Source: a virus. Taken from it: 43,964 nucleotides of DNA. The notes beneath the pieces are model-generated. The model was not told the DNA's origin. It worked only from the letters and a program-made list of their open reading frames with translations, and ran no database searches. The stretch is from positions 1 through 43,964 of IMG/VR virus record IMGVR_UViG_3300031707_005111; one strand, written 5' to 3'. A program made the position numbers and the translations under genes. Within the stretch, counting starts at the first letter, position 1, and each line of letters starts with the position of its first letter. This document shows, in pieces, positions 1 through 8,014 of this stretch.

Positions 1-127
1 TAAGGACATGGGTTGACCTTGCGGTTACTCTTACTATTTCCATGCCAGAATCATCAGCAGGGTCGGGATATGTCGCCTTGTCCCATAAGGTAACAAGGAA
101 ATCGCCAGACGCAGGAAAGACCGCCCC
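1..127. repeat. Terminal direct repeat, left copy (circular contig overlap)
   Basis: Bases 1-127 are identical to 43838-43964. An exact overlap of this length at both ends of a phage contig is the usual mark of a circular assembly. A collar gene reads in frame across the joint, so this is not a biological genome end. It could in principle be a true short terminal repeat, but an interrupted gene at a packaging terminus is less likely. Confidence 0.93.
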
Positions 128-220
128 GTTTGTTACGGTAAGAGTAGCCGCCGCTTGAGCCAGACCACCACCCATATTGATGGTGGATTTGGCGTTATTT
201 TTTAGACGAAGAACTGCCAT
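1..220 (-). CDS. Tail collar/fibre protein, N-terminal part (joins 43964..43110)
   Basis: The leftward reading frame opens with an ATG at 220, preceded by AGGA in a good position, and runs off the left edge. Across the circular joint it continues in frame into the frame ending at 43110, giving a 315-residue protein (31 residues from 220-128, then 284 from the right end). The N terminus begins MAVLRLKNNAKSTINMGG, hydrophilic and without a signal peptide. The shorter reading that starts at an internal ATG at 43880 is an artefact of the linear cut. See the entry at 43110..43964 for domain content. Confidence 0.85.
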   Translation of the reverse strand, partial: MAVLRLKNNAKSTINMGGGLAQAAATLTVTNGAVFPASGDFLVTLWDKATYPDPADDSGMEIVRVTARSTHVL

Positions 221-251
221 AATTTTTCCTCATTTCCGAAATAACTTCTTA

Positions 252-671
252 TTACGCTACGTTGAATATCCCGTTCGTCGCATCCCAAGTAATCGTGAAT
301 GTTCCGCCGCCGGAAGCCGTCTTCGCTCCGTCAAAATCAATGTGAGCAATTAGACGATTGGAATTGGTTGTGGAATATAACATAGCGTTGTAAGCGGTGA
401 ATCCTGCGCCTGTTGCTGTCCATTGGGTTGCGTCCGCCGTCCACTTCACCGTGGTAGTCCCTGATACTGCTTTATTCGCAAGAGTCGCCCCGCCTTGCGT
501 ATAACCATTGGCGGTTGCCAGTTCATTCGTTGTCGCATAGGTAGTAGCGGTAGCGACGAACGTCCCATTAACATCATACAGGACGCATTTAATGGTATCC
601 GCGCTTAAACTCACCGCCTTTGTAAAAATGTCGTTCTTTAGAGCATTGTAAATACTGGTCGTTACAGCCAT
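252..671 (-). CDS. Phage structural protein, tail-module family (139 aa)
   Basis: The protein is rich in Thr, Ala and Gly, with alternating beta-strand-like segments and an N terminus MAVTTSIYNAL. The pattern GYTxGGATLxxK followed by TFTITWDATNGIF near the C terminus recalls a family of about 140 residues that I know from many tailed phages beside tail-fibre and tubular genes, usually unnamed. It lies between the collar protein and a string of very small genes in the tail part of the late operon. A virion role is inferred from position and composition; no enzymatic motif is visible. Confidence 0.7.
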   Translation of the reverse strand: MAVTTSIYNALKNDIFTKAVSLSADTIKCVLYDVNGTFVATATTYATTNELATANGYTQGGATLANKAVSGTTTVKWTADATQWTATGAGFTAYNAMLYSTTNSNRLIAHIDFDGAKTASGGGTFTITWDATNGIFNVA

Positions 672-688
672 GGTATTAAGTCTCCTTT

Positions 689-910
689 CTATCCGTTAGT
701 TCCTAATTTAACCCCAAGAACCGCACAAGGCACATTTACCTCAACGCTTCTTTTTGGGTTTCCATCTTTATCAAATCCCTCATCCTTTGTTATGGCGTTG
801 CCCTTAATGACGGGAACACCGTCCCTAAAACCTGTAATCTCCGCGAATTTATCTCCTCCGAGACAAACATACTGTTTCTCTTTAATTGTTAATATCTCTC
901 CTCCTTTCAT
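689..910 (-). CDS. Small hypothetical protein (73 aa)
   Basis: I chose the ATG at 910, which has GGAGG five bases upstream. A GTG six bases earlier would overlap that ribosome site. The product (MKGGEILTIKEKQYVCLGG...) looks like a small beta-rich domain ending CAVLGVKLGTNG. I do not recognise a family. It sits in a run of five compact genes (108, 66, 58, 73 and 139 aa) between tail tubular protein A and the collar protein, so it is probably a minor virion or tail-assembly component. Confidence 0.6.
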   Translation of the reverse strand: MKGGEILTIKEKQYVCLGGDKFAEITGFRDGVPVIKGNAITKDEGFDKDGNPKRSVEVNVPCAVLGVKLGTNG

Positions 911-920
911 ACCCACCTCC

Positions 921-1097
921 TTATGTTCCGTCTAAATACAAGAATTTATCCTTTTTAACTGTGATACCCTCGTCAAACTGTGGTGCTCCATTTATTACTT
1001 TCTGTGGTGTAGTCTGGTCTTTATGCAAAGAGAGAGGATCGGATTCTTCTTGGTAGTAATCGAAATTATTTGTAGAAGGATTAAATTTATATGGCAT
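921..1097 (-). CDS. Very small phage protein (58 aa)
   Basis: An ORF of 58 codons starts at 1097, one base after the upstream TAA (TAAGATG arrangement), so it is probably translated by coupling. The product begins MPYKFNPSTNNFDYYQ and ends KDKFLYLDGT. The N-terminal MPYxFNPxTxxFD pattern recalls short proteins found beside tail genes in other phages. No enzymatic motif is visible. It exactly fills the gap between its neighbours, which supports it being real. Confidence 0.65.
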   Translation of the reverse strand: MPYKFNPSTNNFDYYQEESDPLSLHKDQTTPQKVINGAPQFDEGITVKKDKFLYLDGT

Positions 1098-1098
1098 C

Positions 1099-1299
1099 TT
1101 ATGTCTTTGTTATCGAAACCATATCCCCTCCTGAATAAACTATCGTCAATGTAGCAACGGTTTTCCCGCTTGCTCCGCCTTTTTTATAAATTATTGTTGT
1201 GGGCTTTTCTGGCGGGTCAAGCAGGATATAATCATATTCTTCTGTGATAAGCGCTGATCCTCTTAATTGGGTTATGGTAAAGATAGGAATGTTTGACAT
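1099..1299 (-). CDS. Small hypothetical tail-module protein (66 aa)
   Basis: The product is MSNIPIFTITQLRG... ending SGGDMVSITKT, a soluble beta-rich polypeptide without recognisable motifs. It starts five bases after the stop of the 108-aa gene and ends one base before the next start, so it belongs to the tightly packed tail-module operon. Function unknown. Confidence 0.6.
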   Translation of the reverse strand: MSNIPIFTITQLRGSALITEEYDYILLDPPEKPTTIIYKKGGASGKTVATLTIVYSGGDMVSITKT

Positions 1300-1304
1300 A
1301 TCTT

Positions 1305-1631
1305 CTACAATTCCACTATTGCCGATGGAAGTGCTTCTGCCTTACCGCCGAGCAAGGTTGCTTCTTCTTTCTTTTCTTTCTTGTCTTTGCCTACTATCTC
1401 GCCTTCCTTTAATTCAAAGGTGACTATCTTGTGCCATTCATTGTCCTCAAATCCACATATCCTTCCCTTTAATCTTATCTCTACCTCATCGTCGCGCTTC
1501 ACATCTTTGTCTGCGATAAACGATAGGGGCAAATCTACCTTTGGATATGTTACCGTAGGCATATCTTTCTCAGATGCCGGGCCTTCAAATACGGTCTTAT
1601 CACGCTTAGTTCCAAGGTCTTTCATGGGCAT
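1305..1631 (-). CDS. Hypothetical structural-module protein (108 aa)
   Basis: The start at 1631 has GGAGG four bases upstream; a second ATG two codons later is a possible alternative. The protein is charged, with a Lys/Glu-rich stretch (GKDKKEKKEEATLLGG) near residues 80-97 and a central beta-rich part (DDEVEIRLKGRICGFE). No family recognised. It follows tail tubular protein A in the late operon, so a head-tail or tail role is likely by position only. Confidence 0.6.
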   Translation of the reverse strand: MPMKDLGTKRDKTVFEGPASEKDMPTVTYPKVDLPLSFIADKDVKRDDEVEIRLKGRICGFEDNEWHKIVTFELKEGEIVGKDKKEKKEEATLLGGKAEALPSAIVEL

Positions 1632-1640
1632 AATTCCTCC

Positions 1641-2240
1641 TTATCTTACGTCTTCAAAGCTCGACGTCTGATTTGGCTTTATGTATCGTTCTATATCGTT
1701 AATCCTACCAGCGTCAGAGATCAACGATCCATATAATTGCAACATCAATTTGGCTATATCGTCGTTGCCAGTCAGGGGCTTGCCTACCTGGGCGGCAAGC
1801 AAGAAAGAAAAAGCCATCACAAAGGACATATCGAATAAAACTGGGTCAATCACTTGGTAGGTATATGCTATGTAGGCGTCGGCGTAGTTAGTAGCAATTA
1901 CTTTCTGATTTATTACTGGGATAAATAGGGTCTCGAATTCGATTGGCTTGGGGTCTTGGCTTTCAGCATCGTAGAATATCTTGCGGATACATAGGCACTT
2001 TACGGGATAGGCATATATGTATGCCCAACCGGGTATCTCCTGACCAGATACCTCTGCGAGTGGCGCTTTCACTGAAGCAAATCTCCAATCCTTCCCTCTT
2101 AGAACAGTATCCTTAGTTATATCGTATATCCTGCTTAGCTGCCGGGCACTTTCGTTTGCCTCATTCAACGCTACTATAGGGCTCTGTCCGAGATGAGATA
2201 ATGCCAGATTGCAGATTGCGATATCTGAAGTAGGAACCAT
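1641..2240 (-). CDS. Tail tubular protein A-like (gp11-like) head-tail adaptor
   Basis: The 199-residue product has the N-terminal signature of podoviral tail tubular protein A: SDIAICNLALSHLGQSP, then ESARQLSRIYDITKDTVLR and a DWRFAS motif at residues 52-57. In T7 this protein (gp11) forms the ring that joins the portal to the nozzle. Length matches the family. Tubular protein B is encoded much further along the same late operon (37592-40513). Confidence 0.88.
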   Translation of the reverse strand: MVPTSDIAICNLALSHLGQSPIVALNEANESARQLSRIYDITKDTVLRGKDWRFASVKAPLAEVSGQEIPGWAYIYAYPVKCLCIRKIFYDAESQDPKPIEFETLFIPVINQKVIATNYADAYIAYTYQVIDPVLFDMSFVMAFSFLLAAQVGKPLTGNDDIAKLMLQLYGSLISDAGRINDIERYIKPNQTSSFEDVR

Positions 2241-2257
2241 AAGACCTCCGGATTATC

Positions 2258-2605
2258 TTACTTTTTTTGCTGGCGTGCCTTAGCCTTCTGTATAATAGCC
2301 GTAATCTTCTGTCGACTGATATCTTTGGCTAATACTTCCAGTAATTCATCTTGGTTTAGGAATTCGGCATCCTTAATGCCGCGGCTTTTGGCCTCAGCTA
2401 ACATTTCTTCACGCGCTATTTCAGCGGCAGTGCTTGCTTCTTTTGACTCCTGGCCTTCGGTTGCTTTGGGTCCTGGGTTTTTTCCATCTATAAGCTTAAA
2501 ATGATGGGGGGGATTCTCTTTGGGGTCTATATCTACTATCATCCCTTTTTCCCAGTACCTGTTCTGAAACCCGTAGCAGTCCCGTAATACTTGATACTTT
2601 GCCAT
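2258..2605 (-). CDS. Hypothetical late protein with SAP/HeH-like C terminus (115 aa)
   Basis: The N-terminal 35 residues (MAKYQVLRDCYGFQNRYWEKG) resemble a small SH3-like fold common in short phage proteins coded next to capsid genes. The C-terminal part (EMLAEAKSRGIKDAEFLNQD, then ELLEVLA) has the helix-extended loop-helix look of SAP/HeH motifs, followed by a Lys-rich tail. It lies between cement protein and tail tubular protein A, where head-completion proteins are usually found. A head-tail joining role is inference only. A ribosome site (AAGGAA) precedes the ATG. Confidence 0.65.
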   Translation of the reverse strand: MAKYQVLRDCYGFQNRYWEKGMIVDIDPKENPPHHFKLIDGKNPGPKATEGQESKEASTAAEIAREEMLAEAKSRGIKDAEFLNQDELLEVLAKDISRQKITAIIQKAKARQQKK

Positions 2606-2679
2606 TTTATTCCTTTCTCCTTACGCGTCAGCAATGGCGAGTGTTAGTCGTTCCATTAGTTACGGCAAGGATTAGTGAA

Positions 2680-2715
2680 GAGACCTGCTCCGCCTTAGAG
2701 CATAGAGCAGGCCTC
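2680..2715 (-). other. Stable hairpin downstream of the cement-protein gene
   Basis: An 11-bp stem (2680-2690 with 2705-2715, one G-U pair when read leftward) encloses a 14-base loop in the 126-base gap between the cement gene and the 115-aa gene. No U-run follows on the minus strand, so it is not a standard intrinsic terminator. It may protect the 3' end of capsid/cement mRNA or reduce downstream expression. Confidence 0.6.
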
Positions 2716-2731
2716 ACTCATTTACCTACTT

Positions 2732-3136
2732 TTATGCTATGTTCACATCCGGGGTTAAGAACGCATCGATGGTGCCGGTTGTGAAGTTGTGCACCGTTAC
2801 GGCATAGTACACGCGTAGGAATTGCTTCAGGCCTGGAGGAAGTTTTATCTTCCAGATTATCGTGTTAGCCGTACATGCTGCTTCAGCTATTAAGTCCGAT
2901 TTGGCCAATACTACTTTTGCTGTGGCAAAGCCGACATCTGAATCAGACTCAATAGAAATCTGAAGAACCGCATCTTCCTCAGTTGAATCAAGCACCGTGC
3001 CTACACGCACTACGAGATAGAGCTCCTGGCCGCCCACTGCATCGCCTGCTTTCGATAAATCTACGACATCGGTAGATGCGGCAGAGGCAGTAAGCACTTG
3101 TCCTTCCGAAAAAATCAAATCATGGTCGCGTATCAT
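2732..3136 (-). CDS. Bbp16-like capsid cement/decoration protein
   Basis: The 134-residue product begins MIRDHDLIFSEGQVLTASAA and contains TDVVDLSKAGDAVGGQELYL and PPGLKQFLRVYYAVT. These match the architecture of the Bordetella phage BPP-1 protein Bbp16 family, which caps the capsid surface. It directly follows the major capsid gene, as in BPP-1. The start has AAGGAG upstream. The following 126-base gap holds a strong hairpin, in keeping with a highly expressed structural gene. Confidence 0.87.
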   Translation of the reverse strand: MIRDHDLIFSEGQVLTASAASTDVVDLSKAGDAVGGQELYLVVRVGTVLDSTEEDAVLQISIESDSDVGFATAKVVLAKSDLIAEAACTANTIIWKIKLPPGLKQFLRVYYAVTVHNFTTGTIDAFLTPDVNIA

Positions 3137-3198
3137 CTGGGTCTCCTTTTTAGTTAGTGGTTAATAAATCTTGTATCGTCCTATTCCTCTCTTAAGGT

Positions 3199-4206
3199 TT
3201 AGGCTACTAATGTTTCGGCGTTAAGAATCGCATCGCAGCGGCGAATAGGTATCCCCATGAATCTGGTGATCGGGGCGCCATTCTCAAGGCTCTGGATGGT
3301 CAGGTTTACGTTACTCTTGTTGTATGCCTTGATGTCCAGCGCTGTCTTTACATACCGATTGCAATACCAGGCTGCGCGGCCAAGCCTTAAGCTCGGGACG
3401 AGGTTCATTGCCTGTATCATGAGCTTGATGAGATTGGCAGAGGTATCAGAGGTATCGCCAGCAGTTGCTAAATCGGAGATGTCCAGGTTGCAGATACGCA
3501 CGGCATATCTCCAGTCTCTTACTGCGAGACCTAACCGGGTTTTGTACTGGTCGATAAACGCATAATACTGGCCGGCTGGGGTTTCGCTGTCGTTGACCAT
3601 CTGGAGGCCCTTGTCGTTATGCTCAATGCCTGCTTTACTGCCGCGAGGGAAAAACGCATGGATGGTGTTTTCGCCCCAGACTACGAGCCAGAGCGAGGTA
3701 TTATCAGAACCTGCACCGCCACCCTTGATTACATTTGCTCCGGATGCTGCAGTCGTCGATGAATAATAGGGTGATAGTCCTGTAAACCTGTCTGGGTTTA
3801 TCTCTACGTTACCGTAGAACAGGGTTGTTGCCATGAGCTGAGAAATCGCCTCGATAAAAGGCGCGTTCTCTGAAAGCCTAAATGCCGCCTTATCTACTGC
3901 TATATTGACGAGCTCTTCGTCAACGCGGCCGAGGCCTTCGATAATACCAGCAGTGAATAACTGCTGCTTGGTCTGAGACTTGGTCGGCTGAGTGCCTTTG
4001 TTTATCTGTCTCCAGGCCACGCTGGGTAGACCAGTTCTGAGCGTAGTCTTATGTCCAGTCGTGGTATTGCCCTCGACAAACACGAGGTCGTCGAGTACTT
4101 CGTTTACGAGATTCATCATCTCGCTTATGCGTTGTATCTTCCCGTCAGGATCAGCGCGCCTCGCGTAATCCATCAGGGTTAGATTTGTGTTTCCAATAGT
4201 AGGCAT
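3199..4206 (-). CDS. Major capsid protein (BPP-1 Bbp17-like)
   Basis: The 335-residue protein begins MPTIGNTNLTLMDYARRADP and has features shared with BPP-1-type major capsid proteins: LRTGLPSVAWRQINKG near residue 57, then ENAPFIEAISQLMATTLFYG, FTGLSPYY and a C-terminal FMGIPIRRCDAI stretch. It lies between a scaffold-like gene and the cement gene, the expected order. Its HK97-type fold is known for this family and not visible directly. Confidence 0.9.
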   Translation of the reverse strand: MPTIGNTNLTLMDYARRADPDGKIQRISEMMNLVNEVLDDLVFVEGNTTTGHKTTLRTGLPSVAWRQINKGTQPTKSQTKQQLFTAGIIEGLGRVDEELVNIAVDKAAFRLSENAPFIEAISQLMATTLFYGNVEINPDRFTGLSPYYSSTTAASGANVIKGGGAGSDNTSLWLVVWGENTIHAFFPRGSKAGIEHNDKGLQMVNDSETPAGQYYAFIDQYKTRLGLAVRDWRYAVRICNLDISDLATAGDTSDTSANLIKLMIQAMNLVPSLRLGRAAWYCNRYVKTALDIKAYNKSNVNLTIQSLENGAPITRFMGIPIRRCDAILNAETLVA

Positions 4207-4231
4207 GGTACTTTCTCCTTTTTAGGTTAGG

Positions 4232-5050
4232 TTACTTTTCTTTCATTGTGTCGCCATAAAACAATTCGGCGTCAGTCTTTGCTCCCGTCTTTTTCTTGCC
4301 ATCCACGAATTTATCTTCGCTTATGGCCTTGCCTGCTTTCACAAAGCACTTCACCAGCTCTTTATGGTTTCCTGTTCCTGTCTGGTTCAGGAATACACGC
4401 AGTTCTGGAGTACCAAACTGCTCAATAAATCTCCCTGCAAATACCAACTCTTTCTTATAATCAGTTCCTAACTCTTGGACGGTTTCTTTCATCCAGTCGG
4501 TTTTGACCTGATTAAAAGTAGTGAGCAGGCCTTCGGAGATTGCTTGTACGTGCTTTACCTGAAGGTCTATCAACTCTTGGGCTGCCTCTTGGGTAAGGTT
4601 ATGTTTCTTAGCCGTTGTCTTGAATTCCTCAAGCATCGGCTGATTGACCTCGACACCCTCGGGCACTATGAAGTCACTATACTTTTCAGGTGCACCCTTG
4701 GTTACTGCTGCTTTTGCTGCATCGTCCCTGGCTTTTATTAAGGCTGCTCTTGCTGTTTTATCTTCAGCGGATAGGTCTTCGTCTTTGGCTTCAAGAAGCC
4801 TTTTCTCTTCTTGCGCCTTAACGAGTACTGTCTTCTTTTCCTTGTCCTCTGCGGATAAATTAGCATCCTCTGTTTCCAGGATACGTTTATCTTCTGCTTC
4901 TGTTGCTGCCTTGGCTGTGGCTATTTCTTCCGGGGTCTGCGTTGGTGTGGGTTTTATGTCGCCGCCGTCAAGTAGACTCTTGTCTTCTTTTGCTGTTGCT
5001 GCTGCTGCGGTTGCTTCCTCTGCTGTTGGTGTTCCGTCTGGATTTGGCAT
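4232..5050 (-). CDS. Capsid scaffolding protein
   Basis: The 272-residue protein is highly charged and low-complexity in its first 120 residues, with two degenerate copies of a block built on LSAEDKxxKxxLxKAxxEKRLLE (around residues 60-110). It is predicted to be helical or coiled-coil, followed by a helical domain (PEKYSDFIVPEGVEVNQPML...). This composition and the position immediately upstream of the major capsid gene are typical of podoviral scaffolding proteins, which guide procapsid assembly and are then released. No protease motif is seen. Confidence 0.82.
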   Translation of the reverse strand: MPNPDGTPTAEEATAAAATAKEDKSLLDGGDIKPTPTQTPEEIATAKAATEAEDKRILETEDANLSAEDKEKKTVLVKAQEEKRLLEAKDEDLSAEDKTARAALIKARDDAAKAAVTKGAPEKYSDFIVPEGVEVNQPMLEEFKTTAKKHNLTQEAAQELIDLQVKHVQAISEGLLTTFNQVKTDWMKETVQELGTDYKKELVFAGRFIEQFGTPELRVFLNQTGTGNHKELVKCFVKAGKAISEDKFVDGKKKTGAKTDAELFYGDTMKEK

Positions 5051-5088
5051 CTTTGCTCCTTTTTTGTCCTATCGGGCGATAAGAACTC

Positions 5089-5388
5089 TTAGAATTCTTC
5101 TGGCTCGATAGGGAACTGCTTCTTTAAACTTTCTTGCTCGGATTTATACTCCCTCTGCATCTGCAAGAATACCTCGGGCGCTACTTTCATGATGTCGTTA
5201 AATAACATCAGGCCGATTATTCTCTTGTCTGTGGTCGAGGCGAGGAATGTCTCCGCATCGCTCATGATTCGCCATAATAACCGGCGGCCTTCCGGTAGAA
5301 CCAACACTTTTTTGATATCGTTTAGGTCACGCTCTCTCAGTTGTTTGCTGCGTTCCTCTAACTTTTTCTGTCTCTCTTCGGGATCCAT
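5089..5388 (-). CDS. Bbp19-like phage protein (99 aa)
   Basis: The central DLNDIKKVLVLPEGRRLLW motif, followed by a helix ending in KVAPEVFLQMQRE, is the hallmark of Bbp19-like proteins, encoded between portal and scaffold in BPP-1-like phages. The longer frame could start at 5418, but I prefer the ATG at 5388: it overlaps the stop of the upstream 45-codon gene (TAATG), a classic reinitiation arrangement. Role in the virion is not established; probably head assembly. Confidence 0.82.
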   Translation of the reverse strand: MDPEERQKKLEERSKQLRERDLNDIKKVLVLPEGRRLLWRIMSDAETFLASTTDKRIIGLMLFNDIMKVAPEVFLQMQREYKSEQESLKKQFPIEPEEF

Positions 5389-5525
5389 TATTTTTTCTTC
5401 TGAGTTGATGGTATCCAACCCGTATTCCTAAGAGTTCCATAAATGTATGCGTTTTTTCTCTTCTTAGACCAAGACTTATGCGCTGCTGCTTCTCTTCTTA
5501 ATTTTTCTTCTAATTCTTTAGGCAT
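5388..5525 (-). CDS. Very small basic phage protein (45 aa)
   Basis: An ORF of 45 codons starts with ATG at 5525, two bases after the portal stop codon, and ends in TAATG shared with the Bbp19-like start. The sequence MPKELEEKLRREAAAHKSWS, with a YIYGTLRNTGW motif near residues 28-38, resembles tiny basic proteins common in phage structural and packaging modules. Function unknown. Gap-filling position and translational coupling support it. Confidence 0.75.
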   Translation of the reverse strand: MPKELEEKLRREAAAHKSWSKKRKNAYIYGTLRNTGWIPSTQKKK

Positions 5526-5527
5526 AT

Positions 5528-7267
5528 TTATCTTACTGACGCTACAGCTTCTCTTGTAGGATTTGCCGGCATAGGCTTTCCTGTCAGAGCTGCTATAACT
5601 GCGTCAAGGGCACTGTTTTGGCCTTTGTCGTCCTGGCCCATCTTGGCCTGGGATAAAGTCTTAGCTCCTTCTGCTGCCATCATGCCTGACTGGGCCTGTT
5701 TCATCCTTAATTCAGCGTCGGCTTTAGCTTCACGTATCGCTGCTACGGCCTCAGCACTTCTTAATATCCTTGCCGGTATACCTATCATTTCGGCATAGGT
5801 TTCTACTGCCTCATCCCAATCTATTTTATCGAGCACGCTTGGGCTTACTCCTGCCAGTTGAACCACAAAATTACTAACCTGTTCTATGGCCGTGGTACCT
5901 ACCATCTTCTGTGCCTGGGCAAGTATGGAGATATATTCTACTTTTATGTCCTGCCCTTCCAGTTCAGGTGGCGGTTCTGGTATTAAGCCAGTCCTTAACA
6001 TTATGGCAAAGGTTCTATCGATGAGTGGATCAAGGAGTTCGCTTTCTAAACTTTCAAGCACTGGCCCTAACATCAGCAGTTTTTCTTCGTGCCTTTCCGC
6101 TATTTCCCTGGCGGTTATCTGCTTCCTCTCCATCGTCATAAGCATTAAGAATAAATCCGTGTAGAAAGCGCTGCCAATGGCTTCTTTGGTCCTGTCTATG
6201 CTGGCGTCTATGGCGTTCAGGTCTATCTGGACCTGATAGACTGGCCTTACTCCGGCGTTAGGAACGTTCGCTGATGAAGTGGTTACGCCTCCCGGAAGAG
6301 TATTTACTTCTCCGCTTACCATTCCGTCTTTCTGGACCGGCGGGTCTATTAATTTATCCAGGCCGAGTAGTTTCTTCCGCACCATTTTCTGCAGCATCTT
6401 GGCATCGCCTAAGGCATCCCAGCCAGGGGATTTGCCATAGATATCTGCTGTGGTAGTTGTTTGCCAGCGCGGGCCTACAACGGGAAAGTCCTCATAACCG
6501 CCTATCCTTAAGAAGCAGTCCAAGGGCGAGCCTTCTTCCCATTGTATGGAGCGATAGGGCATGTTCTCAAAGTCTGCCCGATCAGGTATTCGTTTATCGT
6601 TTTCTTCTATGAGATGGATTACTGCGACCCAACGATCTATGTCTTTGGTGTTCTTATAGGCTGTCTGTATGGCGGGGCTTACATTCTCTTCGCCGAATTC
6701 TTTAACCAGTTGGCCTACAGTCAGCCAATATTTACGGACGAACCCGTTTACTCTTCCGTCTGGTCCAGTGCTCAAACAGTATTCGCCGATAGTAAAGTTG
6801 CGACCTCGGATTACTGTATCGGGGTCCTCGAGAATTATTGCTGCTGCGGTACCGAAAGAACCGTCCTCTTCGTATAGTGAGGTCAGGACGCCGTAGATGT
6901 TCGAACGAGAAAAAACATTCATCATTCGTTCTTGAACAACGTCGAGCCATAGCTTTACGCTATCGAACTCCATCAGACTGGGATCGTCTACTCCGAGTCT
7001 AAACCACGGTCGAGCTGGCGATGTCATCCCGCTTGTCATACCAGATCCCAGGGTACGTGCGCATCTTCGCGGGAAGCCGTCAAGCATAGTCTTGTGATCT
7101 ATGGCCTGGCCTTTGTTCGGCTGGTCGTCAAAGAAACCTCTGGTGGAATTTATGTAGGCTTTAATATCCTTCCAGGTCGGTCGCCACGGCTGCGCCTCAT
7201 TATTCATGGCGTTTACGCGGCGTTCGAATTCCTTCCTGTCCAGTCCCTCGCCTATCTTCTCTGGCAT
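5528..7267 (-). CDS. Portal (head-to-tail connector) protein, podovirus type
   Basis: The 579-residue protein matches the podoviral head-to-tail connecting family (T7 gp8 / BPP-1 portal). N-terminal features include PWRPTWKDIKAYINSTRG, then ARTLGSGMTSGMTSPARPWF near residue 70. The C-terminal half contains the ERKQITAREIAERHEEKL helix characteristic of the family and an Ala/Gln-rich tail. It forms the dodecameric ring through which DNA enters and leaves. Its start follows the HNH gene stop directly (TAGATG). Confidence 0.93.
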   Translation of the reverse strand: MPEKIGEGLDRKEFERRVNAMNNEAQPWRPTWKDIKAYINSTRGFFDDQPNKGQAIDHKTMLDGFPRRCARTLGSGMTSGMTSPARPWFRLGVDDPSLMEFDSVKLWLDVVQERMMNVFSRSNIYGVLTSLYEEDGSFGTAAAIILEDPDTVIRGRNFTIGEYCLSTGPDGRVNGFVRKYWLTVGQLVKEFGEENVSPAIQTAYKNTKDIDRWVAVIHLIEENDKRIPDRADFENMPYRSIQWEEGSPLDCFLRIGGYEDFPVVGPRWQTTTTADIYGKSPGWDALGDAKMLQKMVRKKLLGLDKLIDPPVQKDGMVSGEVNTLPGGVTTSSANVPNAGVRPVYQVQIDLNAIDASIDRTKEAIGSAFYTDLFLMLMTMERKQITAREIAERHEEKLLMLGPVLESLESELLDPLIDRTFAIMLRTGLIPEPPPELEGQDIKVEYISILAQAQKMVGTTAIEQVSNFVVQLAGVSPSVLDKIDWDEAVETYAEMIGIPARILRSAEAVAAIREAKADAELRMKQAQSGMMAAEGAKTLSQAKMGQDDKGQNSALDAVIAALTGKPMPANPTREAVASVR

Positions 7268-7699
7268 CTATCGAATCTCCAACTTGTATTCTGCTTCGGT
7301 TTTGCTTCTCTTTTGATTATTGCATTTCGCACAAGCGATTGCTAAATTGTTGTATATGTTGGTCCCACCACGGGAAAGAGGCATTTTGTGCTCCAATACA
7401 TCTTGTCCAAACTCAAGGGGCTTTAAACAAAGATAACAGGTTAGCGTGCCAAATTGCTTGATGTTGTCTTCGTAAACGAGCTGGATAGTTTGGAGAGATA
7501 ATGGACCACCGCCCTTTATTCGTGCCTTTCTTCTTTGATTCACCAATTTTCTATATTCTTTGGTATAAGAAAGTCCATGTCGTGAAAAATATAATTTGCT
7601 TATACCTTTTCTGTGATGATATTCCTTCTCATAAAAACGAAGTCTATCTCTATTTTTTAATCTCCATGCGCACATGTATTCTTTTTTATTAAAACTCAT
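7268..7699 (-). CDS. HNH endonuclease (free-standing)
   Basis: The C-terminal half holds a recognisable HNH nuclease: CYLC (residues 88-91), then the DVLEHKMPLSRGG motif with the catalytic His, followed by NIYNNLAIACAKCNNQKRS with the second Cys pair and the distal Asn/His positions. The first 60 residues are strongly basic and may bind DNA. It is wedged between the 88-aa gene and the portal gene with both junctions TAGATG. HNH genes near terminase/portal genes can aid packaging or act as homing endonucleases; which applies here is unclear. Confidence 0.85.
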   Translation of the reverse strand: MSFNKKEYMCAWRLKNRDRLRFYEKEYHHRKGISKLYFSRHGLSYTKEYRKLVNQRRKARIKGGGPLSLQTIQLVYEDNIKQFGTLTCYLCLKPLEFGQDVLEHKMPLSRGGTNIYNNLAIACAKCNNQKRSKTEAEYKLEIR

Positions 7700-7966
7700 C
7701 TATAACCCCAGTTTTTCTTTTAGGCCCGAGCCCATTAGCGCAGGCATAAGAAGGTTAACCGAACCAGTATCTCCTGCTCCGGATGTCTTGACCGTGCTGC
7801 TTATACCGTATTTTATGGCTGCGAGTTGTTTTCTTTTTTTCTCTGCGAGCTTTGATGCTGTTTCTTCTGCTGGTGCTGGGGATGTAGGTGTTGGTGATGG
7901 GGGTGGTGCTGATACTGCTGCTGGTGCTGGGGCAGGGCTTGGTGATCCTCCTCCTCCAAAACACAT
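7700..7966 (-). CDS. Small Pro/Ala-rich podoviral protein (first gene of late operon)
   Basis: The 88-residue product begins MCFGGGGSPSPAPAPAA, has a Pro/Ala/Ser-rich linker to residue 35, and ends in a basic segment (EKKRKQLAAIKYGISST) with a Gly/Leu-rich tail. This MCxGG–proline-rich–basic–Gly architecture recurs in small proteins beside portal genes of podoviruses, probably the T7 gp7.3-like assembly or ejection class by analogy. It is the first gene downstream of the late promoter and leader at 8.1-7.97 kb. GAGG precedes the ATG. Confidence 0.7.
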   Translation of the reverse strand: MCFGGGGSPSPAPAPAAVSAPPPSPTPTSPAPAEETASKLAEKKRKQLAAIKYGISSTVKTSGAGDTGSVNLLMPALMGSGLKEKLGL

Positions 7967-7987
7967 GGGCTACCTCGCTTTTTAGTA

Positions 7988-8000
7988 TGTCATTATGACA
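7988..8000. promoter_or_regulatory. Operator-like site a: TGWCA-WWW-TGWCA motif
   Basis: TGTCA-TTA-TGACA lies between the leader terminator and the first late gene. It is one of five copies of a 13-bp degenerate palindrome in the genome (others at 8105, 10302, 19973 and 20949). It sits 22 bp upstream of the ATG at 7966, so a bound protein could block or pause late transcription. Confidence 0.55.
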
Positions 8001-8014
8001 TTATCACAGGCAAT

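Noticed and set aside
4644-5111. 155-codon rightward frame opposite the scaffold gene
   Set aside because: It is antisense to a low-complexity, codon-biased scaffold gene and has Ser/Ala-rich shadow composition with no ribosome site.
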